This document shows positions 16,851 through 24,709 of a stretch of 64,000 nt of DNA, one piece after another; position 1 is the stretch's first letter, and every line of letters starts with the position of its first letter. The position numbers and the translations under genes are program-made. The notes under the pieces were generated by a model, which was not told where the DNA came from, did not search any database, and was given only the letters and a program-made list of their open reading frames with translations. This DNA is from Rhizomonospora bruguierae (GTDB lineage Bacteria > Actinomycetota > Actinomycetes > Mycobacteriales > Micromonosporaceae): positions 124,001 to 188,000 of the forward strand of contig NZ_BBQH01000014.1 in assembly GCF_018397995.1 (NCBI RefSeq), given 5' to 3'.

Positions 16851-18842
16851 TTGCCAACCCAATCCGTCGGGCCGGCGCGCAGAGCGCTGCCGGCCGTCTT
16901 CGCGATCCTGCTGGCGGGAACGTTGTTTCTCATGGCCAGGGCGCCCGAGGCGTCGGCCGACGAGAAGGCGTCCGTGGCCGCGGGCTTCCGCTTCACGCAG
17001 TTGCCGATCGCGCTCCCGCCGGGCCTCGCGCAGCGCACCATCCGCGAGGTGAACCCCGACTACCAGAACATCCGCTCCTGGATCTCGTCCGTCGGCGCCG
17101 CGGTCGCGGCGAACGACATCGAGGGCACCGGTGTCGCGAACGATCTGTGTCTTGTGGACACCCGTAGCGATACCGCCATCGTCACGCCGGCGCCCACCAG
17201 CGGCGACCGGTACCCACCGTTCGTCCTGGACCCGGCACCGCTGCCGATGGGCCCCGCGATCGCGCCGATGGGATGCGTACCGGGCGACTTCAACCTCGAC
17301 GGCCGGATGGACCTGCTGGTGTACTACTGGGGCCGCACCCCGGTGCTGTTCCTGCGGAAGGCGGAGACAACCGGGCTGAATCTCGCCGCGTTCCGGCCGG
17401 CCGAGCTGGTGCCTCAGGTGCCATCCCCGGACGGGACCTACCATGGTCCACTATGGAACACCAACGCGATCGCGGTCGCGGACTTCGACGGTGACGGTGG
17501 CCCGGACATCTCGGTGCACAACTACTTCCCCGATTCCGCGGTGCTCGACCCGGACGCGCCGGCCAACGTGCGCATGAACCACTCCATGTCCAAGGCGAAG
17601 AACGCCGGCGGCGCGCACGTCCTGCGCTGGGTGTCCGCCACCGGCGGCGGGGAGCCGTCCGTCCAGTACCAGGAGCAGGCCGGGGCGATCGACGCGTCGG
17701 CGGCCAGCGGCTGGACCCTCGGCGCCGGGTCGGCCGATCTGGACGGTGACCTGCTGCCGGAGCTGTACCTGGCCAACGACTTCGGCAACGACCACCTGCT
17801 GCACAACGTGTCGACGCGCGGGCGCATCAGGTTCACCGAGGTGCTGGGGCGGCGGGGCGCGTTCACCCCCAAGTCGATGGTGCTCGGCCACGACTCGTTC
17901 AAGGGGATGTCGATGGAATTCGGAGACATCGACTCCGACGGCAGCTTCGACATGTTCGTCAGCAACATCACCACGTCCTGGGGCCTGGAGGAGAGCAACT
18001 TCCTCTGGATCAACAACACCTCGACCGCCGCCGAGGCCAGGGCCAAACTCGAGCGCGGCACGGCGCCGTTCGACGAGAAGTCCGCGCGGTACGACATCGC
18101 CTGGACGGGCTGGGGTTGGGACGCCAAGATGGCGGACTTCGACAACAGCGGGCACCTGGCCGTGGTGCAGACCGACGGGTTCATCAAGGGGACCGTCAAC
18201 CGCTGGAACTGGCTGCAGGAGCTTGCCGCCAGCAACGACCTGTTGCTGGAGAACCCCCAGATGTGGCCCAAGCAGGGGCCGGGTGACGACATCGCCGGGT
18301 CCCAGCGGCTGGCGTTCTGGGTCCGCAAGGCGGACGGCAAGTTCCTCGACGTCAGTGCCGCGCTCGGGCTGGACGTGCCCATCCCGACCCGCGGCGTCGC
18401 GGTCGCGGACACCGACGGCGACGGCGCTCAGGACTTCGCGGTCGCCCGGCAATGGGGTCCGCCGGCGTTCTACCACAACGAGATTCCGCGCAAGGACGCC
18501 TTCCTCGGCCTGCGGCTGTACCGCCCGGTCGCCGGCGCGGGCGACGAGCTGAACCGCGTGCGTGGCCGGGTGGTCGGTTCGCCGGCCTACGGCGCGCTGG
18601 CCAGAATCGTCACCGCCGGCGGGCACGTGCAGGTCGCGCAGCTGGACGGGGGGAGCGGGCACAGCGGCAAGCGCAGCTTCGACGTCTTCTTCGGGCTCGG
18701 CGCGGACGGCGACCGGCCGGTGTCGGTCGAGCTGTCCTGGCGCGACCTGGACGGTGTCGTCCATCACCAGACCCTTGATCTGACCAGCGGTTGGCATGAC
18801 CTCATGCTGACCACGCGAGCCCTGGAGGTACCGGCGCGATGA
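16851..18842 (+). CDS. unbV: Enediyne biosynthesis protein UnbV (FG-GAP / ASPIC-UnbV family)
   Basis: A 663-residue exported or membrane-tethered protein of the enediyne cassette. An N-terminal signal or anchor segment (residues about 12-30, AVFAILLAGTLFLMA) is followed by FG-GAP-like calcium-binding repeats with DFNLDGRMD, DFDGDGGPD, DLDGDLLPE, DIDSDGSFD and DTDGDGAQD, and a C-terminal ASPIC/UnbV-type beta region (from about residue 560). The start is TTG 16851, 7 nt after AGGGGG, since no ATG or GTG in frame gives the signal segment. Its stop overlaps the start of unbU (ATGA). Role in warhead formation is unknown; the family tracks strictly with enediyne PKS genes. Confidence 0.93.
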   Translation: MPTQSVGPARRALPAVFAILLAGTLFLMARAPEASADEKASVAAGFRFTQLPIALPPGLAQRTIREVNPDYQNIRSWISSVGAAVAANDIEGTGVANDLCLVDTRSDTAIVTPAPTSGDRYPPFVLDPAPLPMGPAIAPMGCVPGDFNLDGRMDLLVYYWGRTPVLFLRKAETTGLNLAAFRPAELVPQVPSPDGTYHGPLWNTNAIAVADFDGDGGPDISVHNYFPDSAVLDPDAPANVRMNHSMSKAKNAGGAHVLRWVSATGGGEPSVQYQEQAGAIDASAASGWTLGAGSADLDGDLLPELYLANDFGNDHLLHNVSTRGRIRFTEVLGRRGAFTPKSMVLGHDSFKGMSMEFGDIDSDGSFDMFVSNITTSWGLEESNFLWINNTSTAAEARAKLERGTAPFDEKSARYDIAWTGWGWDAKMADFDNSGHLAVVQTDGFIKGTVNRWNWLQELAASNDLLLENPQMWPKQGPGDDIAGSQRLAFWVRKADGKFLDVSAALGLDVPIPTRGVAVADTDGDGAQDFAVARQWGPPAFYHNEIPRKDAFLGLRLYRPVAGAGDELNRVRGRVVGSPAYGALARIVTAGGHVQVAQLDGGSGHSGKRSFDVFFGLGADGDRPVSVELSWRDLDGVVHHQTLDLTSGWHDLMLTTRALEVPAR

Positions 18843-19879
18843 CGGCCCAGCAGGAGGCTCCGGCGGGCGACGGCCCGAACACGGCCACGCTGCCGCACGG
18901 GACAGGCACGCCGACGCACCGCACAGACCCGGCGGTGCGCAGGGCGGTCCCCCGGGTGGACGGGAAGGACCCGCGCTACAAGGCACTGCGCAACTTCGCC
19001 ATCTCGATGAGCATCTTCAACATCCTCGGGTACACGGTGCTCGGCTTCGAGCAGCCGTGGGCGTGGCCACTGCTCGCGCTCGCCCTGGGCTACACCACCG
19101 AGATCGTGATCGAGCTCATCGCCGCCTGGGCACACCGCAGGCGTCCGGAGTTCACCGGCAACGGCATGTGGGGGCTCTACACGTTCCTGCTGCCCACCCA
19201 CATCACGGCGCTCGCGGCCAACATGCTGCTGTACGCCAACAACCGGTTCTGGCCGATCGCCTTCGCCGTGGTCGTGGCCATCGGGCAGAAGGTGGTGCTG
19301 CGGGCGCCGATCAACGGCCGGATGCGGCACTTCATGAACCCGTCCAACCTCGGGATCACCGCGGCCCTGCTGGTGTTTCCGTGGGTGAACGTGGCGCCGC
19401 CGTACCACTTCACGGAGGAGGTCCCCGACGTCTTCCGGCTGATGATCCCGTTCATCATCCTCACCGCGGGTACGACGCTCAACGCGATGCTCACCCGGAG
19501 GGTTCCCCTGATCCTGGGCTGGCTCGGCGGCTTCGTGATCCAGGCCCTGGTGCGGCACTTCGTCTGGGACGTGGCGCTGTGGTCGGCGCTCGGGATGATG
19601 ACCGGCGTCGCGTTCGTCCTGTTCACCAACTACATGGTCACGGACCCGGCGACGACGCCGGTGAGCGCCCGGGCGCAGTTCATGTTCGGCTCGCTCGTGG
19701 CCACGGTGTACGGCGTCCTGATGGTCTTCAACATCGTCTACACCCTGTTCTTCGCGGTGTGCGTCGTGTGTCTGGGCCGCGGGGTGTTCTGGTGGGTCAA
19801 GTGGTCGCTCGCGCGTGGCCGGCAGCGGCAGGAGGCGCTCGCACCGGTCCCCCCGCGCACGGTCCCGGCGACCGCCTGA
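18839..19879 (+). CDS. unbU: Enediyne biosynthesis membrane protein UnbU
   Basis: A 346-residue integral membrane protein with about eight to ten hydrophobic segments (for example FNILGYTVLGF, FWPIAFAVVVAIG and LLVFPWVNVA). The family is distantly like RnfD/NqrB electron-transport membrane subunits and belongs to the enediyne cassette. It overlaps unbV by 4 bp, as in other clusters where the two are co-transcribed. Together with the exported UnbV it suggests a membrane-associated redox or transport step; chemistry is unknown. It ends at a strong terminator shared with the convergent CopC gene. Confidence 0.93.
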   Translation: MTAQQEAPAGDGPNTATLPHGTGTPTHRTDPAVRRAVPRVDGKDPRYKALRNFAISMSIFNILGYTVLGFEQPWAWPLLALALGYTTEIVIELIAAWAHRRRPEFTGNGMWGLYTFLLPTHITALAANMLLYANNRFWPIAFAVVVAIGQKVVLRAPINGRMRHFMNPSNLGITAALLVFPWVNVAPPYHFTEEVPDVFRLMIPFIILTAGTTLNAMLTRRVPLILGWLGGFVIQALVRHFVWDVALWSALGMMTGVAFVLFTNYMVTDPATTPVSARAQFMFGSLVATVYGVLMVFNIVYTLFFAVCVVCLGRGVFWWVKWSLARGRQRQEALAPVPPRTVPATA

Positions 19880-19912
19880 CCGCCTGACCGACTGACCGAC
19901 TGACCGGCTGGC
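19873..19912. repeat. Five-copy 8-bp tandem repeat after unbU
   Basis: Five direct octamers (CGCCTGAC twice, CGACTGAC twice, then the diverged CGGCTGGC) span the unbU stop codon and run up to the terminator hairpin. The repeat places TGA in several frames. It is probably a slippage product with no clear role. Confidence 0.7.
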
Positions 19913-19913
19913 C

Positions 19914-19944
19914 GGATGGGCTGGGTGCGGCACCCAGCCCATCC
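19914..19944. terminator. Bidirectional hairpin terminator
   Basis: A perfect 14-bp stem (19914-19927 with 19931-19944) and a 3-nt loop between the convergent unbU and CopC-like genes. It is very stable and GC-rich and serves both directions. Confidence 0.9.
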
Positions 19945-19950
19945 GTTGTG

Positions 19951-20505
19951 CTATCCGGGTCGGCGGCGCAGCAGCAACACTCCCACGAACACCACGACCG
20001 CCAGGTCCACCAGCAGCAGCGTGGCGCCGATCGGGTCGACGCCGTGCGCGTGGCCGCCGGCCGTCACCCGGGCGGACTCCGCCTTGCCCATCGGCGCCGG
20101 GGGGATACCGGTGCCCGAGCTGAAGCGCAGCGCGCCGGTGACGTCGCTGCCGTTGTCGAGCACCACGTGGTAGGCGACGGTGTAGTCACCGGGGGACCGG
20201 ATGGACACCTCCACGCGCAGACCGTCCGCACCGGAGCGGGCGGGCTCGCCGCTGCCCACCTCCTGTCCGGCGCTGTCCCGGACGGAGATGTGGGACAGCT
20301 GCCGGTCCGGAGCCCGGGAGAAGGTCAGCACCACCTCGGTCGGGGCGGTGGCCAGCGCCGCGCCGTCGGCCGGCCGGGCGGCCGTGAGCCGCTCGGCCGC
20401 ATAACCGGCGCCGGGAGTCGCCGCCAGACCCGCACACACCAGGACGGCCAGCAGCGCGAGGCGGCTGGCCGTCCGGCGTGGCGGCGAGAAACCCGCCGGC
20501 CTCAT
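19951..20505 (-). CDS. CopC-domain copper-binding protein, membrane-anchored
   Basis: A 184-residue protein: signal peptide (residues 1-36, ending near GYAAE), a CopC/YcnJ-N-type domain (AARPADGAALATAPTEVVLTFS and YTVAYHVVLDNGSDVTGALRF are the family core), then a C-terminal transmembrane helix and an RRR tail. CopC proteins bind copper outside the cell. One candidate ligand region is GGHAHG just before the membrane helix. Its start overlaps the stop of the His-rich membrane gene upstream (ATGA), so the two form an operon. Why a copper protein sits in an enediyne cluster is unclear: copper supply to an enzyme, or stress control, are both inference. Confidence 0.85.
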   Translation of the reverse strand: MRPAGFSPPRRTASRLALLAVLVCAGLAATPGAGYAAERLTAARPADGAALATAPTEVVLTFSRAPDRQLSHISVRDSAGQEVGSGEPARSGADGLRVEVSIRSPGDYTVAYHVVLDNGSDVTGALRFSSGTGIPPAPMGKAESARVTAGGHAHGVDPIGATLLLVDLAVVVFVGVLLLRRRPG

Positions 20506-21086
20506 GGCGTCGCGGCGGAGGCGGCGGGCGAGGCAAGCGGACCCGCGCAGCCGCAGGCCATCGCCCGCCGCTCGGTCTGGTTGGGGCGCAGGTGGAAGTA
20601 CATGCCGATGACCATGGGAATGAACACGACGGAGTTGTAGAACAGGTGCAGCTCCACCCGTTCGAACACGAGCTGCGCGACGCTGGTCGGCACCGGCCTG
20701 CCGAACAGGTTGTGGCCGCTCTGGGCCTGGACGAGCAGCAGCAGGTGCTCGATGTGGTGCCAGAACTGGATGGCGGCGGCGACCGTCCACCAGGTCCGGG
20801 CGCGGCCGGTGAAACCGGGCCGCAGCAGAAACAGCATGACCATCATGACCAGGGCGTATCCGTAGTGCAGCCACTCCGAACTGACCAGCCAGGGGAACAC
20901 CTGGCCGAGCAGGCCCCTGGCGGCCGGGCGGGGCCAGCCCATGACCCAGATCTGGTACGCCTGCACGAGGTGCTCCGCCCAGTGCGCCAGGACCACGACG
21001 AGGAAGCCGTTGAGGGCGGCCCGGTGGTACTTCGTATTGAGCGCGGTCGGGATGCCACCGTGTGGCGTGGCGGCCGCTGCCGTCAT
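20502..21086 (-). CDS. His-rich multi-spanning membrane protein paired with CopC
   Basis: A 194-residue protein with four to five hydrophobic segments (GFLVVVLAHWAEHLVQA, YALVMMVMLFLLR, WTVAAAIQFWHHIEHLLLL, FIPMVIGMYFHL). Histidines lie within or next to the helices (AHWAEH, WHHIEHL, ELHLF), which suggests metal or heme binding. The cytosolic or outer tail ends in CGCAG. The ATG at 21086 follows AAAGGAG. I do not recognise a named family. Coupled translation with the CopC-like gene suggests a joint copper-handling unit. Confidence 0.75.
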   Translation of the reverse strand: MTAAAATPHGGIPTALNTKYHRAALNGFLVVVLAHWAEHLVQAYQIWVMGWPRPAARGLLGQVFPWLVSSEWLHYGYALVMMVMLFLLRPGFTGRARTWWTVAAAIQFWHHIEHLLLLVQAQSGHNLFGRPVPTSVAQLVFERVELHLFYNSVVFIPMVIGMYFHLRPNQTERRAMACGCAGPLASPAASAATP

Positions 21087-21342
21087 GGGGTACTCCTTTC
21101 ATCGGGCATATGGAGTGATGCTGCGCCGGCTCCGGTGCCCCGGTCATCTCGCACGTTGCCCCGTTGAGCCGCCGGTGCTGTCGTCCTGGCAGGGGCCTTC
21201 GCCGGTGCGGGGCGGGCGCCGCGATGTCCGCAACCGGGAAGATGCTCGACAAGTGGTGGCGGGCGATCCTGACCGTGTCCGCAGTGGCCGGTGCCGCACG
21301 GCGCCGGCCATTCGCCAACCGCCGGGCCCGTTGGGAGATGTC
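21087..21342. promoter_or_regulatory. Divergent intergenic region
   Basis: This 256-bp gap lies between the divergent starts of the membrane/CopC operon (minus) and the glycosyltransferase (plus). Promoters must lie here. I see no clear -35/-10 hexamers and no long inverted repeat. Confidence 0.4.
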
Positions 21343-22638
21343 GTGCGTGTCGCTATGGTGCTGTGGCCGACGCCGGCCCATCTCTTCCCGTTCATTCCGT
21401 TGGCGTGGGCGCTGCGCGCCGGTGGACACGAGGTGATCTTCCTGTCCCACCCGTCCATCGGGGACGCCGTCGTCTCCTCCGGGATGCCGTTCAAGCCCAT
21501 GTGCAGCGAGGCGGAGATGCCGGCACCGGCCGGTCCGGCGGCGCCCTGGCCGCGTGAGCGGGAGGAGATGGACCGGATCACCGACGCGCTCGGGGTCCCG
21601 GAGTCGGAGCAGAGCCGCTGGAACGTGGTGGCCACGGGCTTCCTGCCCTCGATGTGGGAGTTCACGCCGTTCCAGGGCTCGCCGGACGACCCGATGCCGG
21701 CCATGGAAGGAATGGTGGACTTCTTCCGGCGTTGGCGGCCCGACCTGGTCGTCTGGGACCCGTGCGTGCCCGGCGCGGCGGTGGGGGCCCGCGTGGTCGG
21801 CGCGGCGCAGGCGCGGTTGACCGGCACCGACTTCAACGGCTGGTTTCTCGACCGGTACGCCCAGCTCGCCACGCGGCCCGGCAGCGCAGGGGTGCCCAAC
21901 CCGTTCGTCGAGACGGTGCGGGCGATGGCGGAGAAGTACGACGTGCCGGTCGACCGCGACACGCTCTACGGGCAGTGGACGATCGACCACGTGCCGATGG
22001 GGATGAACTTCCCGGTGGACACCCGGCGGATCGCGATGCGGTGGATACCGTACACCGCCCAGGTGACCCTGCCCGACTGGCTGTACCAGGGTCGGCGGCC
22101 GAGGGTCGCGGTCTCGCTGGGTATGTCGGTGCGCCACTACCTTCCGTCCGCGGACTGGAGCTTCGTCGAGCTGCTCCTCAGCGGGCTGTCCGACCTGGAC
22201 GTCGAGGTGGTGGCCACGCTCAACGAGAGGCAGCTGCGATCGGTCGGGAGGCTCCCGTCGAACGTCCGGATCGCCGACTTCCTCCCGCTCGACCAGCTCA
22301 TGCTGACCTGCGCCCTGCTCATCCACCACGGCGGGATCGGCACGACGGCCACCGCCGGCCATGCCGGGGTGCCGCAGCTCGTGATCGGCCCCGGCTCCAC
22401 CTCGGTGGCCGGGTACCGGCTCTGGTCGGTGACCGGCGGATACGTCACCAGCCTCGGCGCCGGCGAGGTGCTCGACTTTACCGAGCGCTCGGTGGTCAGC
22501 CTGCGGGAGCAGGTGATGACCGTGCTCAAGGACCCGGCGTACGCGGCCGGCGCGGCCCGGCTGCGCAGTGACCTGATGGTCGCGCCGAGCCCCACCGACC
22601 TGGTGCCGACGCTGGAGAAGCTGACCCTGGACGGTTGA
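21343..22638 (+). CDS. GT1-family glycosyltransferase (UDP/dTDP-sugar dependent)
   Basis: A 431-residue GT-B glycosyltransferase. The N-terminal acceptor domain opens with VLWPTPAHLFPFIPLAWAL and a catalytic-type His (AHLFP). The C-terminal donor domain carries IHHGGIGTTATAGHAGVPQL, the antibiotic-macrolide glycosyltransferase signature. The start is GTG 21343, preceded by GGGAG. It probably attaches a deoxysugar to the enediyne aglycone; a sugar 3,5-epimerase lies convergent next to it. It ends at a strong terminator. Acceptor and sugar are unknown. Confidence 0.9.
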   Translation: MRVAMVLWPTPAHLFPFIPLAWALRAGGHEVIFLSHPSIGDAVVSSGMPFKPMCSEAEMPAPAGPAAPWPREREEMDRITDALGVPESEQSRWNVVATGFLPSMWEFTPFQGSPDDPMPAMEGMVDFFRRWRPDLVVWDPCVPGAAVGARVVGAAQARLTGTDFNGWFLDRYAQLATRPGSAGVPNPFVETVRAMAEKYDVPVDRDTLYGQWTIDHVPMGMNFPVDTRRIAMRWIPYTAQVTLPDWLYQGRRPRVAVSLGMSVRHYLPSADWSFVELLLSGLSDLDVEVVATLNERQLRSVGRLPSNVRIADFLPLDQLMLTCALLIHHGGIGTTATAGHAGVPQLVIGPGSTSVAGYRLWSVTGGYVTSLGAGEVLDFTERSVVSLREQVMTVLKDPAYAAGAARLRSDLMVAPSPTDLVPTLEKLTLDG

Positions 22639-22658
22639 GCTGCACCCCATACCGGACA

Positions 22659-22697
22659 ACGGCTGAGGGCGCCAGGTGATCTGGCGCCCTCAGCCGT
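22659..22697. terminator. Bidirectional hairpin terminator
   Basis: A perfect 17-bp stem (22659-22675 with 22681-22697) and a 5-nt loop between the convergent glycosyltransferase and epimerase genes. Confidence 0.92.
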
Positions 22698-22726
22698 GCG
22701 ATCGCCCTCCGGCACCGGTGCGCGGG

Positions 22727-23299
22727 TCAGGTCGTGGGCTCCGTGTAGGTGGGGAGCAGCCCCAACCGTTGGGCCTCGGCCAGCGTGGGTGCCGCGCTGT
22801 CCTTTTCGGACAGATCCGGGACGACGTCTCCCGGCCAGGCGATGCCGAGCTGGGGGTCGAGCGGGTTGATGGCGTGTTCCACGCCCGGATCGAACTGCCG
22901 CGAACACAGGTAGATGAGCACGGTGTCGTCGGTGAGCGCCAGAAACGCCTGGCCCAGCCCTTCGGAGACGTACAGGCCGGTGTGCTGCCCCGCGTCGAGC
23001 TCCACGGTGCGCGACTGACCGAAGGTGGGCGAGCCCACCCGGATGTCGACCACCGCGGCGAGCATCGCGCCGCTCAGGCAGGTGAAGTACTTCGCCTGCC
23101 CCGGCGGCGTCGCGGTGTAGTGGACGCCGCGCAGCGCGCCCCGCCTGGACACCACGCAGTTCGCCTGCCGCAGCCCGAAGTCGTGTCCGGCCACCGCGCG
23201 AATCTCCGCGCCCTGGAACCACTCGTGGAAGCTGCCCCGCGTGTCGCTGAAGACCCGCGCCCGCCGGAGCCAAGCGCCGGAGATCCCCACCGGTGTCAT
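22727..23299 (-). CDS. dTDP-4-keto-6-deoxyhexose 3,5-epimerase (RmlC-like)
   Basis: A 190-residue cupin of the RmlC family. RGSFHEWFQG, NCVVSRRGALRGVHY (with the catalytic-type His in RGVHY), VVDIRVGSPTFG and YVSEGLGQAFLAL are the recognised blocks. It acts in deoxysugar biosynthesis, converting a dTDP-4-keto-6-deoxy sugar. Some members of antibiotic clusters are C3- or C5-only epimerases, which this sequence does not settle. GGAGG lies just upstream of the ATG at 23299. It follows the epoxide hydrolase by 28 nt in one minus-strand operon. Other deoxysugar genes (thymidylyltransferase, 4,6-dehydratase) are not in the window. Confidence 0.9.
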   Translation of the reverse strand: MTPVGISGAWLRRARVFSDTRGSFHEWFQGAEIRAVAGHDFGLRQANCVVSRRGALRGVHYTATPPGQAKYFTCLSGAMLAAVVDIRVGSPTFGQSRTVELDAGQHTGLYVSEGLGQAFLALTDDTVLIYLCSRQFDPGVEHAINPLDPQLGIAWPGDVVPDLSEKDSAAPTLAEAQRLGLLPTYTEPTT

Positions 23300-23327
23300 C
23301 TGGTCCTCCCTCTGTGCCTTGGTTCCC

Positions 23328-24488
23328 TCAGCCGGCCAGGGACCGGCCGAACGCCCGCAGATCGTTGACGAAGACCTCGGGCCGTTCCATGCTCGCGAAG
23401 TGGCCCACGCCGTCGATCTCCGACCAGTGGGAGATCGTGGGGTAGTCGCGCTCGGCAAACGCGCGGATCGGCGGCGTGGTGTCCAGCCGGTAGGAGGCCA
23501 CGCCGATGGGCACCTTCACCGGCTCGGGTCGTACCCCCGGGACGAACAGGGCGCCGAGATACTTCGCGGACTCGTAGTACAGCTGGGCCGACGTGCCGGC
23601 CGTGCCGGTGAACCAGTAGATGCTCGCGTTCGTCAGGAGCCGGTCCCGCTCGATGAACTGGTCCGGCGTCCCGGCTTCGCGGTTCCACTCGCGGAACTTC
23701 TCGACGATCCAGGCGAGCTGACCGACCGGCGAGTCGGTGAGCCCGTACGCGAGCGTGTGCGGTCGGGTCATCTGCAGCACGAGGTACCCGGACAGGTCCT
23801 CGTTGAAGTGAGCGGCGTCGGCCAGCCGTGCCGCGTCGGACGGCGAGAGCCGGTCGAGCTCGCCCGGTGCGCCGGACGGCGCGGTGAGCACCATGGACAG
23901 GTGCGCGCCGGTCACCCGCTCCGGTGCCAGGCGGGCCAGTTCGAGCGAGACGAACGATCCCCAGTCGCCGCCCACGGCGAGGTAGGAGTCGTAGCCGACC
24001 CGGTCCATCAGCTCGGCCCACGCCCTGGCGACGCGCCGCACGTCCCAGCCGGTCTCGGTCACCGGGCCGGTGAAGCCGAACCCGGGCAGCGCGGGGATGA
24101 CCAGGTGGTACGCGTCGGACGGGTCGCCACCGTGGGCCCGCGGGTCGGTCAGCGGCCCGATGACGTCCAGGTACTCGGCGATCGAGCCGGGCCAGCCGTG
24201 GGTCAGCAGCACCGCCCGCGCGCCCGGTTCGGGCGACCGGACGTGTGCGAAGTGGATGGTGGCGCCGTCGATCTCGGTGACGAACTGCGGGTACCTGTTC
24301 AGCTCTGCCTCGGCGGCGCGCCAGTCGTACCCGGTACGCCAGTACTCGGCAAGCTCGCGCAGGTACGCCATCGGCACGCCGCGCGCCCAACCCGCCTCGA
24401 GCGTGGTGGCCGGCCAACGGGTCGCGCCGAGCCGTTGGCGAAGGTCGGTCAGCTGGGACTCCGCGACGCGGATCTGGAAGGGACGCAC
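23328..24488 (-). CDS. Epoxide hydrolase (EphX/SgcF-type), copy 1
   Basis: A 386-residue alpha/beta hydrolase with the N-terminal epoxide-hydrolase region (about residues 1-110; WPATTLEAGWARGVPMAYL), the oxyanion-hole motif HGWPGS and the nucleophile motif GGDWGS (Asp). The C-terminal His region is GVGHFASMERP. SgcF, NcsF and KedF of 9-membered enediynes belong to this family and open the core epoxide. The start is GTG 24488 after AAAGGA. It is homologous along its length to the protein at 33278-34465. It is the first gene of the minus operon with the epimerase. Confidence 0.92.
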   Translation of the reverse strand: MRPFQIRVAESQLTDLRQRLGATRWPATTLEAGWARGVPMAYLRELAEYWRTGYDWRAAEAELNRYPQFVTEIDGATIHFAHVRSPEPGARAVLLTHGWPGSIAEYLDVIGPLTDPRAHGGDPSDAYHLVIPALPGFGFTGPVTETGWDVRRVARAWAELMDRVGYDSYLAVGGDWGSFVSLELARLAPERVTGAHLSMVLTAPSGAPGELDRLSPSDAARLADAAHFNEDLSGYLVLQMTRPHTLAYGLTDSPVGQLAWIVEKFREWNREAGTPDQFIERDRLLTNASIYWFTGTAGTSAQLYYESAKYLGALFVPGVRPEPVKVPIGVASYRLDTTPPIRAFAERDYPTISHWSEIDGVGHFASMERPEVFVNDLRAFGRSLAG

Positions 24489-24709
24489 GGCAGGTCCTTT
24501 CTTCGGCGTACGGGCGGCTCCAGCATGACCGGCGGCGGCGGCGCGGCGGGTCTTCCTGGTTGCGCTATTGCGGGAGCCGCCGGAGGGCCGACCCGCGCAA
24601 CGCAGAAGATGCCCACCGCGGCGCGGCCTGCCGATCATCGTTGATGTCGTTCGGGTGCCCGGATCCACGGCACCCGGCAGGTATCGGGAAGCCGCGAGGT
24701 CGGGGATAC
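24489..24709. promoter_or_regulatory. Divergent intergenic region
   Basis: A 221-bp gap between the divergent epoxide hydrolase and mannosidase starts. A small inverted repeat, GGGTGCC and GGCACCC, lies near 24654-24676. No clear promoter hexamers are seen. Confidence 0.4.

Noticed and set aside
22139-22659. Minus-strand frames running through the glycosyltransferase
   Set aside because: They cross a strong terminator and oppose a clear GT1 gene.
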